DNA of 64,000 nucleotides from Trichobilharzia szidati (Eukaryota; Platyhelminthes; Trematoda; Strigeidida; Schistosomatidae), in assembly GCA_944472155.2 (NCBI GenBank), contig OX235279.1, positions 155,022,199-155,086,198 of the forward strand, given 5' to 3'. Positions within the stretch are counted from its first letter, which is position 1, and the number at the start of each line of letters is the position of its first letter. The notes under the pieces are model-generated. The model did not search any database. It saw only the letters and a program-made list of their open reading frames with translations, and had not been told where the DNA came from. Shown here in pieces: positions 11,224-24,540 of this stretch. Made by a program: the position numbers and the translations under genes.

Positions 11224-11491
11224 AAAGTAATATAGTTATTCATTATAATAAAGGTTTTCCTGGATTTCCCAAGGAATGAAAAACAAAACGATATTGCTGT
11301 TTTTACTGACGTTTCGCTATTTAATGCTGCTAACATCTTTATCAGTAAAAACAGCAATATCGTTTTGTTTTTCATTCCTTGGGAAATACAAGAAAACCTT
11401 TATTATAATGAATATCATATACCCAGTGCCCATATCTTTTCAAACTGTTAAAAGTGAACTTGGTTTGGACATATATAAAGTAATATAGTTA
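11224..11491 (-). mobile_element. foldback (hairpin) element, 238 bp, with 15-bp target duplication
   Basis: Insertion at 11239-11476 flanked by perfect 15-bp direct repeats AAAGTAATATAGTTA (11224-11238, 11477-11491). It holds an inverted repeat of 71-bp arms (11239-11309 and 11342-11412, about two mismatches) with a 32-nt loop. The remaining 64 bp form a one-sided head containing GGGCACTGGGTA-like words when read on the minus strand. The layout matches the element at 61712-61952. The loop boundary carries CTGAT...CGAAACGTC (minus strand), the same motif as PLE tails. No coding capacity. Confidence 0.88.
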
Positions 11492-11499
11492 AGCTGAAG

Positions 11500-12490
11500 A
11501 CTGATGGAGAGAGACGTTGATCACCCACTATCTTTGTCCACCCAATCAATATTCAGCAAACACACGTGTGTAGTCGAAAGGAAGCAATTCATCTATACTG
11601 GACATACATGAAAAATTACAGGGACACCTACCAGTGTGACGAAATAAATGTGTAGGGAAAACCGTAAACAGTCCGATATCAAATCATCTGGTCGAATTCG
11701 GCCACAAAGCCAGAATTGAAGAATCCTTCTCCATCATGTGTCAGGTACCAAATAAATTGCCAAAAGCATCCAGGTACCGAACACTACAAACATCAGGGGC
11801 TGATTCATTTCGCCCTAAACAACCGGTGCTGTGTGTGAAAAGGAAACAGGTCCAACCACTATTGCTATCGTGGGCTACTGTGGAATCTACAAATTCATAA
11901 TTATCATATTACGTTGGTATTTCAGGTATGGCCCTCCATCCTTTATATACAAACTACCTTACCCCTTATTATTATACCTGCATAAACTAACCTTTTGTTT
12001 TCTTGTTTAAACTTATTCATTAACTTACGCACTGGCACAAACACTAAGTACATAAACTTATATCCCAGTTTTTCTTCCCGCATCCATGAGATTATCATTC
12101 ATCCCTATGAAGTTTACAATCAATATGAATAGAATTTATATGAACATGACTCATGAGCATTCATTATTTGTCATATATTCATTGTTATTCATAATCATTT
12201 ATTTTGAAATACTGGTGTTCAATTTAGTGTTACAATTATACATATTACCACATGAACATGGTTTGAACTGTAATCGATTAACAATCTAATTGCAAATAAC
12301 TTTTGGAATCCTGATGTCAATGACTCGATGTTAACTTTGAAAAATAACACTAATGGTGTCAATAACGGTCATTTTTTTTCATTATTATGGATATATATAA
12401 CTGTAGAATCTGATGATCAAGAAGTTATCGAAAAGGATGTTCTTTCTTTAGTAATATCAGTCTTTTGGAATTTCGAATGGGCATCTTAAA
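11500..12490 (+). mobile_element. PLE-3 remnant: endonuclease C-terminus and 3' UTR
   Basis: The region 11560-11900 reads in broken frames as a GIY-YIG C-terminal half: FIYTGHT (YIGHST equivalent), SGRIRPQSQN-like, VPNKLPKAS, then LCVKRKQVQPLLLSWATVES. The 3' UTR that follows (11900-12490) is shared in the opposite orientation with 26410-27290. It ends at the block CTGATGATCAAGAAG...CGAAAAGGATGTTC (12410-12440), repeated with variation at 24390-24430, 26455-26500 and 32595-32640. This defines a third PLE tail type in the window. No function is expected. Confidence 0.75.
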
Positions 12491-13090
12491 TCAATTTAGA
12501 TTACAATTTAAAACAATAACAGGAGAGGAGTAAGACTATATGTAAAGAAAGTTCTCATGTTGTGTGATGAAGACTCTGTTAGACGTGAAACATATAAGTT
12601 ACTATGTAATTAGCAAAGTGAATCGACCCTTACATTGTTCATCTTTCTTTAATTTTATGGTGTCACCCTTTCCATCGTTTAACTATAACTTTGCTATTTT
12701 TATTTTATTTGTTATTACTATTATTACTATAATTTTATACTTTATGCATATTTTTCTCCGTATTGCATACAGTAATTTGCTACATAGCTGCTATAACAAC
12801 GTTTTGTTATTATTATTATGTAATGTTTATTTTGTATTCTGTCGTTTTTGAGTAAATTTGATGCAATATTGTACTGAATGCTGAAAATTCCTTGCTGTAA
12901 CATTAGTCCTGTTTTTGGAATAAAGCAAAAATTATTATTATTATTATTATTAAATACACTGACTGATGTAGTTGTGAACAAGAGTAACAAATTGTATATT
13001 ATACCCAGTAAACCTGTCGGAAATGGGATCCACCTAAATTAGCATGCTATGCTTTGACCGATACTTTAAGCGTCACTCAAGGGCCCATTT
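12491..13090. other. no gene; (ATT)n microsatellite at 12930-12952
   Basis: T-rich DNA that opens a hydrophobic frame at 12564-12851, which I consider a composition artefact. A short pure ATT repeat is at 12930-12952. Confidence 0.5.
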
Positions 13091-13790
13091 ACTAATAAGG
13101 ATAAATCTTGGGCACTGTAGTGGAGTATAACTCCATTATGGATAAAATTTTATTTTGGCAAAATCTAATAATGCTTTACAGTAGTATTTACTGATGACTT
13201 TTCGAGCACAAATTATTACTCATAATCATACAAAGGCACTCACACACACACAACTTGCTTCATTTATATACATGAGTAGAAATTGACTAGACATCTGAAT
13301 AAAATCAATATAAGACAAAGTGCACTGGGAAATAATATTAGTGTTATCAATAAAATACAATAAGATGGGAAATAAGATGTTTTATAGTCAAAATAAGTAA
13401 CTTGTTAGAGTGTTATAATGTGAATTGAATACATTTTAACATTATTTATCATCCTCCTCTGATCTGACTGGTAATAATAACTTCTATATCTCTGGTATTT
13501 GCGTTGAGTCATTTCTGTTGCATGTTTTAGGTGTTGACTGGATTAACAAGGATCCAGTAATCAATCTCTCTCTCCACCTACTTATATTACTTCTTAGAAT
13601 TTGAAACCCTCTCCCACCCTATTGTGTGTTAATGCACGCAGTGCGATTGCTGAGCTTTTTTCTAAATTACTTGTCTTCTCGGACTCAATCATTCTAACCT
13701 TAGCTAAATTCTTCTGTTCCAACTATTTGACTACCCTGATATACTATTCTGACCTATGTATTTGACGTCACAGTCATTTGTTTACATTAA
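13091..13790 (-). mobile_element. PLE-1b 3' part: tail plus degenerate endonuclease
   Basis: The left part (13091-13235) is a PLE tail: gggcactgtagtggagtataactccattatgg, then ACTGATGACTTTTCGAGCAC and ctcataatcat. The right part (13430-13790) is the minus-strand endonuclease in decayed form, matching 36600-36960 closely (tgaccctattgtgtg..., gctgagctttttctaaattac, gacctatgtatttgac). The order tail-left, endonuclease-right gives minus orientation. Stops and frameshifts throughout. Confidence 0.8.
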
Positions 13791-14290
13791 TATTCGTCAA
13801 CTTCATCGATACGTATCACAGTTTGACATATATATATAAGTAGACTTCAATCACTCATATGAGCAATTTCAGGTAATTATTAGTATAATTCTGTGTGAGA
13901 GATAGATACACGGAAGACAGATGAATCAGTTTCAACAACACGCATATATTGGTCAGTCAGTAAATAGAACTAGCAATAAGGCTACATACTACTAACGGAT
14001 CTATCGATATGAGTAGTCGGATATCACTTACATATCAACTAGTAAACTCTGGTAGCCAGATAGGTTTCACTGGAGTACACACTTGACATCATTGTTGACA
14101 TATTCTTGGGGATCGGCTCACATCAAACAGGTAAATCAGTTCAAACACCATAAGAGGTTGTGATCACTTAGCGAAGCCAGCAAAGTCATATAGGCTGAAT
14201 AGAATATTTCCAATTAAAATAGACTGGATAGTTAGTTATACAGTTCAAGTTGACGAAAATAATTAACAGATTGCAGATCATTATACCGTC
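13791..14290. other. no recognisable feature
   Basis: AT-rich spacer with a short (TA)n run near 13828. No gene seen. Confidence 0.5.
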
Positions 14291-16280
14291 GGTCAAATTC
14301 CACATACAACAGCTCGATAAATAGATTGTTTTTATGTACACACACATATATGAAAAGTGATACACATAATTGTACAAAACGTGATAAAATGTCTCATGAA
14401 AAAACACATTGCGTAACATTCCTAGTCGAATAAAATACTTCATTTTTGTAATGTTATGTGAATAAAAACAGGAATGAATAGAGTCAGTGAGACACAATAA
14501 GCTATCAAAGGTCGTAGATTAAAACATAAATATATATTATATCTATATACATTTAGACTATTGGTAGTTGTTTGTGTGTAGGAATTTGGATTAATCTTTT
14601 CGTAGGTATTTCGTCAATAACTAACATCGGTGACAAAGGATCACTCATAGACGAGCAGAAGGTACACTGGATAGCTGTTTCGTCCATCCACCTCCAAACT
14701 GCTTAGCAACAGTACTCACCCATGACGAAATCTACATTGACATCAATCTCCTATTGACTGACAGCTACTGGATGCATGTCCTGATGAGAGAAATCGTGGG
14801 CATTGGAGGTTCACTATGTGCGGCGTGAAGTGGATGTGCTTATCTAAGGTATTGTAGGTAAGGGTAGTGGCGTTGTATCACAAACTGACAGATGTTAGAA
14901 TTCACGGTTCACCGAATTCCTGCCCAACTGGATGAATGGTCAATCAGGGTTGGTCCCACAACCACAAGATCCTGAGTGATTCGATGATGGTTATTTGGTT
15001 TTTTGACAGGTCAATACCATCCACTCACTGTATGTCTAACATGTGATTGGCTGAGATAGTGGATAAACTTGAGTTGAATTCGCACGTGATGGACACAAGG
15101 AGAGGGAAGGGACATAGCTGAACTTCAGACAACCAACAGGCGTGCACACCGCACCAGCGACTACGTAAAGGGCCATTGTACTGTGCCTACTAAATCTCTC
15201 CATCACATAACCCTAACAAAGCTCTAACCAACCCTGATATCCCCGCCCCCGAATCTCCGTCTAACCTGTCACGGGCATAAACTGAACCCTAATCTTTCGC
15301 CATCTTAACCTAACTTAAAACTAATCGGATGTCAAGTTTAATACCATTACACTTCAATCAACACTTCCTTCCCTAATAAATCTAGCGTTATGTACCTGGT
15401 TTCACTGCCTGTCTCGCCCCAAATATCAGCGTGCTCCGATGTCGTTGGTGCTGTGTTCTCCTGTCTGTAGAGGCTGTCTTCATTTCAGTTGACATTCAAC
15501 GGGCCATTAAAGTTGACTGTTGATAGTTTCCCACCGTATGTGAGATACACGGACGATATTGTCATCCTTCGTGACAATAATTACAACCCCACTCAGTTGT
15601 GACAGGTATTTAACAACTGACATCCAGAAATGAGATGCATTCTTCAAATGGAAAACGAATCCGAAATTATGTTTCTCCATGGGGAGCTGATGAGGAGAGA
15701 CGAGGGAAACTTAAGAAGGTCAGTCCATGGGAAATCTGCATGGAATGGTCAACTGACAAATTTCCACAGTCGGATCCTTTTCGAATGACAGTGAAACTTA
15801 ATTAAATCCCTCGCCACTCAGATCCGACGTACCTGTAGCCCTGATCCTCTAGAACAAGAATTTGACCTTCTGGTGGAAATCTTCATCTCAAATAGATGGG
15901 AGCATCAAACCAAGAGTGCAAACGAATCAAACATCGTTTGTGCCAAAACAGACACTTCACACCTACCTTGATTTTAAAGGAGACGTAACACGTGAAGACT
16001 TCCAGTGTCCTCGGGAATAACACTATTGACAGCGAAGCTAAGAGTCGTGTTCTTCTCAAGTCGTCGACTGGTCTGAAGAAACCAGAGATACAGAGTCTCT
16101 CATGTGAACACTTCTGTGTGCATGCATACCAGGTCACTTGTTCCTGTGTAGTGAGGCATATTGAGCGTTTGACATGTATCCTGTCTAAAAGTGTGGTTTA
16201 AGAACATCATCCTACACGTAGTTGCAGAAGGGTAGCATTGGTTCTATAAGGAGTGGGATATTCAAATACCAGTGTTGACA
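14291..16280 (+). repeat. arm A of a 1.9-2.0 kb inverted duplication
   Basis: This segment is repeated in inverse orientation at 28385-30310. Matching landmarks are ggtcaaattccacatacaac (14291) against its complement ending at 30310, the shared non-coding frame around 14400-14497 and 30104-30210, cagcgactacgtaaagggcc-like text near 15160 and 29460, and the PLE-2 endonuclease near 15990-16200 and 28457-28654. Identity looks around 90 percent with small indels (by eye, not computed). The part 14291-15470 is not recognised as any known element; 15480 onward is PLE-2. The 12.1-kb interval between the arms contains actin copy 1. Confidence 0.88.
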
Positions 16281-16700
16281 CGGGTCATCTTATTTTATTG
16301 AAATTTCATAGTGATTACAACTCATTAATTTGTAATTCTTTTTTAATTATTGTGTAACTGTAATACCATTATTCAAGTTTTCTGATATACTTTTTAGTAT
16401 TAACAACTATGATTATGACAACTATTCACATTTTTACTGTCCTCTTTTAAGGATTGTCTAGCTAAAGAGGAAAATGAATTCGCCAAGTAGAGCCTCTTCG
16501 GTAAACACTACAACCTGTTTTTTCTTATCATTGCTGCCTGGATGGGAATTATCCGTAAACTACAGAATTTGTTATCAAAAGACACATTGACACGGAGATC
16601 AGATTTATCGCATAATAAAAAATGAGGGGGTCACATGGTCAAAAGGCCATTCAGTCTGTCTGTCAAATTAATAAAGCAATCATCAACCATTACAAGTCAA
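15480..16700 (+). mobile_element. PLE-2 fragment: RT 3' half, GIY-YIG endonuclease and tail
   Basis: RYTDDIVILRDNN (near 15540) is the RT catalytic motif (YxDD), followed by a region matching the LPFLD and thumb part of Penelope RTs with stops. At 15992-16200 the frame SRVLLKSSTGLKKPEIQS...YQVTCSCVVRHIER corresponds to the linker plus the GIY-YIG start (intact form: YQFICSCGARYIGHSTR at 51205-51260). The tail at 16440-16570 (cgaattcgccaagtagagcctcttc, tggatgggaattatccg) matches 63010-63090. It is degenerate, with a missing catalytic GIY-YIG glycine and tyrosine (VRHIER). Confidence 0.82.
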
Positions 16701-17320
16701 CAAGAGATGATAAAATCATGAGAAATGGCCAATCACGTTCAAGGTCATACTGAGAGGACCGGTAGTAGATGTAAACGATGTTTGACCAGGAGAATGACAT
16801 TAGGAAATCAATCGGGTAATCTAATAGTAAGAAGCAGGCACCTTATATTTCAGTGATGACTGGATAACATAGAGACGATCCCTCTCTCTTTGACCTTATT
16901 GACAATGTATTCTTATTACCGATCTACCAGTGTCTAGTTATATCTGAGATAACCCAATCAATGCGGGCTAAATGAGTGGTTGCATCACTGGCAGCTACAC
17001 AAAATGTCATCTCTACAAATTACGCATTTTTACACAATGGTTTCACCTGACTGGGTTGCTTGAGGTGATTTTGACGATCAGTTCGCTTGGGTAACACCAC
17101 AAGTTTACTCTTACGGCGAACTGATTACTCGACTAATGCACTCTCTAGTGAAGTGATGTTGACTAGAAGAGTAAACACCTGACGCCATAGAGAACACCAG
17201 ATAACAACATGTATATGATCCATGAGAGTAAATAAACCATCTCGAAGCTGACTGGTTATTTCCATCCCTTGAGTCCCAGCACGGCGTTTCAGGCTGTACG
17301 GACGAGGTAACGGATGTTTA
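16701..17320. other. no recognisable feature
   Basis: No gene or clear repeat seen in this stretch. Confidence 0.5.
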
Positions 17321-17324
17321 TTCC

Positions 17325-18085
17325 AAATTAATGTTTATTAGATGTTTCGCATAGTGAAAGAACATTATTTGCTGGATGACGTTTCGAACACAATTTAATG
17401 CTGTTCATAATCACATCAGTTGTAACTACACATAGAAAAAATGCTCAGAATGATTTAACGGCACTAGCAGCAAGGAATTTAAATCATCAGTTGTACTTTC
17501 ACACAGTGAAGGAACCTCGGAAATCTTGAGTAGAATCATTAACAAGGCAGGAATAAAAGTGGCAATCAAACTCACTTACAAACAAATGTTGTCGTTTCAA
17601 GGATCCTGTGAAGCCAATTTAACACACACACAATTTAGTTTATCTAACAACCCGCAATGATTGTCAGGTCACAGTAGTAGAACGGGATCAGTCAGACAAG
17701 AGGAGCATAAAAACCCAGCAAAATCTGGATTAGTTGACCCTAATAAAATAAGAAATTTGAAGAATAGTTCAGCTATAGCAATATATGCAATTACACACAA
17801 CCTTATAGTGATAAGTTGACAGTACTAAAATCTTATATAACAGGGTAGAGGGAGAGATTGATAACGGAAGCTCTATTTGTCGAATCAACTGAGAGAATAC
17901 GTGTGACAACTGTCCAACCTGGACATTCTGAAAATTTTACAACCCCCACGACGGAAGGGAAGGAATGCAGAAAACTATGAAACGGAGGTTTCAAAGCAGA
18001 GCTGTTAAAATTATTATGATTATTAACCATAATAAATTTTGTCCGAAGCTTTTTCATCCACTAAATAATAATACTATTTCATTGT
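17325..18085 (+). mobile_element. PLE-1 copy with an inverted 3' tail at its left end
   Basis: 17325-17430 is a PLE-1 tail on the minus strand (gtttattagatgtttcgcatagtg, GGATGACGTTTCGAACACAA). It is followed by plus-strand PLE-1 from the RT-endonuclease linker (near 17515, ggaacctcggaaatcttgag) through the endonuclease (17640-18000) to a second tail near 18060. The YIGHTSR block is lost in a deletion (aatgattgtcaggtcacagtagtag). Inverted tail plus body is the same arrangement as at 7.9-10.6 kb. Non-functional. Confidence 0.82.
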
Positions 18086-18116
18086 GTGATTTGAAAGCTT
18101 ATGAGCAACTATGGGT

Positions 18117-18205
18117 TCAGCTGAAAAGAACACGACAAAATGGAGAAGTGCTGATGAGACCCTGTGTCCAGCTGGGAACCCAAGGGAGTAATAAATAATA
18201 CCACG
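18117..18205 (+). mobile_element. RTE LINE 3'-terminal fragment
   Basis: Ends in GGGAACCCAAGGGAGTAATA, the RTE 3' terminus, preceded by gaccctgtgtccagctg, a variant of gccctatgttccactag. Only the last 80-90 bp of the element are present, a very short 5'-truncated insertion. Confidence 0.8.
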
Positions 18206-18537
18206 ATATATTTAGTAAAAAAAGTAATACGAAATTTCATAGTACCATAGTGCCAAAGTTTTACATATGCTAACGAATTTTTCTCTTACACAAGGTATGT
18301 TAGACTCACACCGGTCGCCACACTAAGAGCATTTTTCAAGAGTACCTTGAATAACCGGGTATCGACTCCACTCAGACCTTCTTCGCAAACTTCGTAGACG
18401 TTCCTCCTATTCCACTGTCGGCGTATCTAATCCTGATTTAGAAACAACGCCTTAATTCCACATAATACATAAGTCTACACCTCGGGGCAGAAAGAGAAAG
18501 GAACAAAACAAGTCGAAATAAGGGTGGATAAGATAAA

Positions 18538-18543
18538 TTTTAT
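18538..18543 (-). promoter_or_regulatory. putative polyadenylation signal of actin copy 1
   Basis: AATAAA on the minus strand, about 100 bp beyond the actin stop codon at 18642. It is the nearest canonical hexamer downstream. Use is inferred. Confidence 0.5.
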
Positions 18544-18641
18544 TTTGATAACTTTGTTGAGCGGATAACGATCAAAGGTAAATAGTAGCAATAATAATAA
18601 TAATTCATAAATGATTTCTGTTTATACAAGGTTAAAGCGAC

Positions 18642-20565
<1,924 letters not shown>

Positions 20566-20640
20566 TTATAACTTGAAACGGATAAAAGCTGTGCAAGCAA
20601 CGAACGCGAACCACAATATGAAAGCTTGACAAAGTTGAAG

Positions 20641-20730
20641 CACAATTTATGCAGTTTTCTTTTTGTCCATTCAACTAAGCGCAATGTCCATTTATGGTCA
20701 TCGAACAGTTTGGCCTACGGTGATTGGTTT
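20641..20730 (-). promoter_or_regulatory. actin copy 1 proximal promoter: CArG box, TATA-like, CCAAT
   Basis: A perfect SRF-type CArG box CCATTTATGG lies at 20688-20697, 141 bp upstream of the ATG. A TATA-like GCATAAAT (minus strand) is near 20644-20651, and CCAAT (minus strand) at 20723-20727. Copy 2 has the same order with CCATATATGG 139 bp upstream, although surrounding sequence differs. SRF control is established for actin promoters in other animals; here it is inferred. Confidence 0.7.
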
Positions 20731-21353
20731 ATTTAAATTTTGAAATTTCATCATCACTACTACTCTTACTACAACTACTGGCTTGTGTGTATGTGTCGGA
20801 TACACACACGTGCACACACTCAGCACAGAATACTTGAATGTGTGTCACCTTGGCCAGATTTATGTATATATGCCCCATGATTTTCAATCAATAAGGAGGC
20901 ACATTTCAGTTGAATGATTTCAGTGGTGGCGCTGTGGGGAGGGGAGGGGAGAGATTGGGATGAATTGGAGAATAAATGATTGGTAATCCCATTGGAGATT
21001 TATCCATATATGTAGAAACCAAACATTTTACTGGTTTTTTGTTGTGGTTATAAAAACCATATAAAGGTCAACTTTCGAACATCAGGAAGTTAAAAAGGTA
21101 GGGGTAAAATAAGGGTGTATAAGTGTGTGCGGAGGGGAGGGGGGGGAGGAGATGGAAGTACTAAATTGTATGGGAGTGGATTAGAGGCCACAATTTATTT
21201 ACTTATTTATTTATTCAATCTATCCTTAAATGGACATTACAGTAAAAGGAAAATCATGTTGTGTTTGGAGGCAATCGATAAGAAGGAAGTCATTACCCCA
21301 CTTACCACTTATTGTGACCAATCAAAGTATCCCACAGCAGTAGATCAATCGCT
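20731..21353. other. no gene; purine-rich and AT-rich flank of actin copy 1
   Basis: Contains a G-rich run near 21125-21150 that opens a short spurious frame. Nothing else is recognised. Confidence 0.5.
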
Positions 21354-21425
21354 AGGCAGAATAGCTCAGTGGTAAAGTGTATCTCTGAATTCAACACTGG
21401 GTGACGTGGGTTCGAATCTCAGAAG
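21354..21425 (+). mobile_element. tRNA-derived SINE head
   Basis: A-box TAGCTCAGTGG (21362-21372) and B-box GGTTCGAATCT (near 21409-21419) are spaced as in a tRNA gene, followed by an (AGA)n-like run. No proper acceptor stem is present, so it is a pol III SINE head rather than a tRNA gene. No HHR is recognised downstream. Confidence 0.6.
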
Positions 21426-21664
21426 AAGAAAAAGAAGAAGGGATATGAGTTCCTACAAGGCGACTGCAGATACACACAACTTCCTGACTCACGTGAGCGC
21501 CAACAAACACGAAACCTGGGTCAGAAGGGTAGGGCTTCCTGCCGACTACCTTCAGCCATTTAACAAAGATGATAATATTGGAAGATTGAAATGTAGATTT
21601 TTCAGTTGTTGGTTGGTTTCCAGGGTTTCTGTTGGGGGGGGGGGATTAGATAGATTTCAAGAAT

Positions 21665-22150
21665 GACGATCACAAACTGATTGACTGGCTGACATACATC
21701 AGTTAGAGATTAGTGAAAACCAACAGCAGGGAGCACGCTGGATATCTGTATCATCCTCCTTGTTTGCGACTGACTCTCCAACAGCAGTGTATACCCCCGA
21801 CGTCGTCGAAGATCAAATCGGGAACCTTCATGTTATCTTAACCATTCATTGATCCGTGGATTCTAATTTTTTCAGTTCGTGATAGAGCGGTATAACCAAC
21901 AAGTAGTGCCTTCGATGAGCATCCACTTTACACCACGCTTCTCAGTAAGGCTTCACAAAGGATGATTGAGTTCTTCCCTCACCCGCTCCCCAAGTGTCTG
22001 AATGGTTGTCAAACAACTTGGTCTTGTAACCTGAAGGTCGCGGGGTGGTTCGATGCTTGGTAAGGTTTTCCATGCACATCGCCAAGAGGTCCCAAGATGG
22101 AACAAGACAGATGTTTAGTGCTCCCTGATTTTCAATGATGTGTCCAAATG
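21665..22150. mobile_element. two SINE-2 copies in opposite orientation
   Basis: 21665-21850 (minus): atcagttagagattagtgaaaaccaa...gggagcac is the complement of the SINE-2 body (tgctccctggttttcaatggttctctaactgatgt). 21980-22150 (plus): a tRNA-like head gtgtctgaatggttgtc...ttgtaacctgaaggtcgcgg...ggttcgatgc, followed by agtgctccctgattttcaatgat. Both are diverged copies of the family also at 34265, 39340, 42640, 43305, 61430 and 61962. Confidence 0.65.
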
Positions 22151-22319
22151 ATGTTGGGTGGCGACAGCTGTAATCAATCTGAATCCCATGATTTAAATAA
22201 TAGGGTTAGTGTTGACTTAAGGAAACACACTAGCCTTTTAGCGTTATAACTTTCCTAGGTGACTGATAGGGCATTTGTGCCTCGTAGGCGTTTAAAGTTT
22301 TACTTTTCTGGAACTCCTC

Positions 22320-22430
22320 TTCATCATTGTACGCACCAGTGGCAGCACCAAGGACTTTCAGATTACACGGTGAACTCGTTAACCATTCACTTACTGGAAG
22401 AACCGAATCCACTGACCATCCCATAATTTC
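22320..22430 (-). mobile_element. tRNA-like SINE head, degenerate
   Basis: The minus strand reads gtgaatggttaacgagttca...gtgtaatctgaaagtccttgg, like the SINE head at 22000-22060. The 92-codon frame across it (22230-22508) has no recognisable domain and is likely chance. Confidence 0.45.
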
Positions 22431-22830
22431 TAACTTTCCATAACCCCTGTCTACTCGGTAAGCCCTGCTGGTCATGAATGCCAAGCAGAACAATTCAGGC
22501 AACTTCATCCTGTTTTCAGTCAGTCAGTCACCACTAGTAAGCACCAGACTAATTTTCACATGTTAATTCACAAGGGTATTTATAATAACAGTTTTATTTC
22601 AAACGGTACATTTGATACAATGTGAAATTTTCAGCATATATTACTATATGTTGCATCTAATTAAATAACTAACAAGGCATTTGCATTGACAGTAACGTCA
22701 ATAAGGATATGAATGCTTAATTAAAATTTAAGTGAAAATATTAACAACAACATAAAGTCTTCTATAGTTGCTTCTAGTCCTACATACCTGATGAGATGCA
22801 AGTGTGGTGAGTTGTGCATGAAGAGAATGC

Positions 22831-23080
22831 TCACAGTCTGTCCCACAAAAGATATGATTCGCTAATTTCTTCCATGATCATGATTCCACTGTCTACTACA
22901 CTATCAACAAGTTGGTTTAGCGACACCCCACTCGGCCTACTGACAGCTCTTCCTGCCCTTCTCATTGTAACAAAGTCTTTCTCAAGTAGTCCAGAAAAGA
23001 TTAAAGCTGCGGTGCAATAGAGAAGAATAGGTAGAATACAAGAATTAACAAACTGTAAAAGCTGAGACTGGGTGATAGTA
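22831..23080 (-). pseudogene. CR1/Jockey-like LINE reverse transcriptase, C-terminal scrap
   Basis: An open minus-strand frame ends at a TGA at 22831 and reads ILPILLYCTAALIFSGLLEK, then DFVTMRRAGRAVSRPSG, then SLNQLVDSVVD. The pattern LPxLLYCxxxIFxGLLxKDF plus ISxxSGxS is typical of the region after the RT palm in CR1/Jockey-clade LINEs, distinct from the RTE family elsewhere here. No 5' part is present. The scrap at 50765-50945 could belong to the same family. Confidence 0.7.
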
Positions 23081-23965
23081 GGTTGCCTTAACTAACCAGA
23101 GACATATGACTCCATGAACGTGCAATTGTTTTCCTGTGTGGTTGTTTTCTCCGTACTTTCAATCAATCGAAAGTCCTTTTTCTAGACGACATCTTGCTTC
23201 AGTGCTTATTTCAGTGGTTGTGAAGTAAGTATTTCCTCGAGTTCTCCCGATTAATGGAAAGTGAGCAAAGGGCGATAAAGTCTTCAGTCTGTGAACACCC
23301 TCTGGGATGAAGTCATTCAGCCCTATGTGATTTATCCTTTGAAGTTATCTACAGGACCGAATCCAACCACTCCAAAAGCTTAAGTTTTCTCCACTGTGGT
23401 ATAACCGAAGCTCTAACAATAAATGGACAGAATCCTAGATGGTGTGTTCAAAAACGTTTCTTTACCTTGGTCATAGTAATGTTCTTTTATTTCATTCTAT
23501 TTTACCTCTTGAATTCATTCCACAATTGACTTCACCTTCGCCGTCTTTTTTGTTACCATCTTCGTACTCTTAAGTTCTTAGACAACTCTTGACCTACTTA
23601 TAAACCTCTAACACCAATTCACTTATTTAATAATCTTTAAAAGTTTTGTAATTCATCCACTTCAACTCTACCCCCTTAATACAGCATTTTAATTATATTT
23701 ATTCTTATCGTATGTATATTGACTGAGCGATTTCTAGTGCCACTTAATGCCACTTTCAGTAATATAAATAAGACAGTACAGCTTGGAAAGAAATATTTCT
23801 TTGCTGAACGAAAAACTGCCGACTGCATCACCTTTGTTGCATGTTTTCGGGGTGAAGTGAACTTAATGGTGAGTATATGGATTCCATTGTTACTAGTAGT
23901 CTCTCTTTCCGTTTGTGTCCATATACTGAATTTCACTATAAAGCCTATATTGCTAGCTTTCCACA
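23081..23965. other. no recognisable gene
   Basis: Two overlapping frames (23676-23966 minus, 23719-23979 plus) have no recognisable domain and are rejected as genes. Confidence 0.45.
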
Positions 23966-24290
23966 ACTATGTGAGGTGAATACGCGTCGAACGACCAATA
24001 CATCTCTCTCCATAGGAACAGATGAACTGATATGAATAAACATAAGGGTGATCAGATACCCAAATTCTCCTCTTAAGGATATCAATAGTGTAGCGTTCAT
24101 GTGAGGTTCCGCTTTTCTGGTATAATGTTTCACTTCTGTGAACTTTTGTGTGCTTTGGTATTCTTGTCAGTTGGGTATCCACTTCTTGGGTGAAAATATC
24201 TTTCAGAAGGTCTAAGTATTCTCCTAGAGCTCCATGGCTAGTCAGAGGTTTATACTGTTTCACACTATTATCTTAAGTGGTGATCTAGAC
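23966..24290 (-). pseudogene. PLE-2 endonuclease remnant
   Basis: The minus-strand frame 24263-23967 ends SYQFICSYGERCIGRSTRIH, a decayed GIY-YIG start (intact relative: YQFICSCGARYIGHSTR). Upstream, RYTIDILKRRI resembles the FKGDAASNIMKGRI linker at 51050. It is cut off just after the GIY-YIG block. Confidence 0.75.
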
Positions 24291-24329
24291 ATCTGACCCA
24301 CATATGTAGTTAGTCGGACACTAAACTCA

Positions 24330-24540
24330 AGATATTTTGTAAATTATATTAACACTTTTATTATTGGAAATTTCAAAAGACAGATTACTAGTGAACAAAG
24401 AATACTCTTTTCGATTACCTTGTCTTCATCATCACCTTCTACAGTTATATGCATCTATAAAAATTCTTTAGAATTATTCTTATTGACAACACTAATGTTT
24501 TTTTTTCCTGTATAACATCCAATCAGTAATATCATAATTC
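24330..24540 (-). mobile_element. PLE-3-type 3' tail module
   Basis: gtgaacaaagaatactcttttcgattaccttgtcttcatcatcacc matches 26450-26500 and 32585-32640 in the same orientation, and 12410-12450 in the opposite one. It is followed by the same poly(T)-containing segment (aatgttttttttt) as at 26550. No coding part. Confidence 0.65.

Noticed and set aside
12564..12851. 95-codon hydrophobic protein
   Set aside because: Same T-rich composition artefact.
22230..22508. 92-codon minus-strand protein
   Set aside because: Overlaps a tRNA-like SINE head and shows no recognised domain.
23719..23979. 86-codon plus-strand membrane-like protein
   Set aside because: Overlaps an equally open frame on the other strand in PLE-2-like DNA; no domain.
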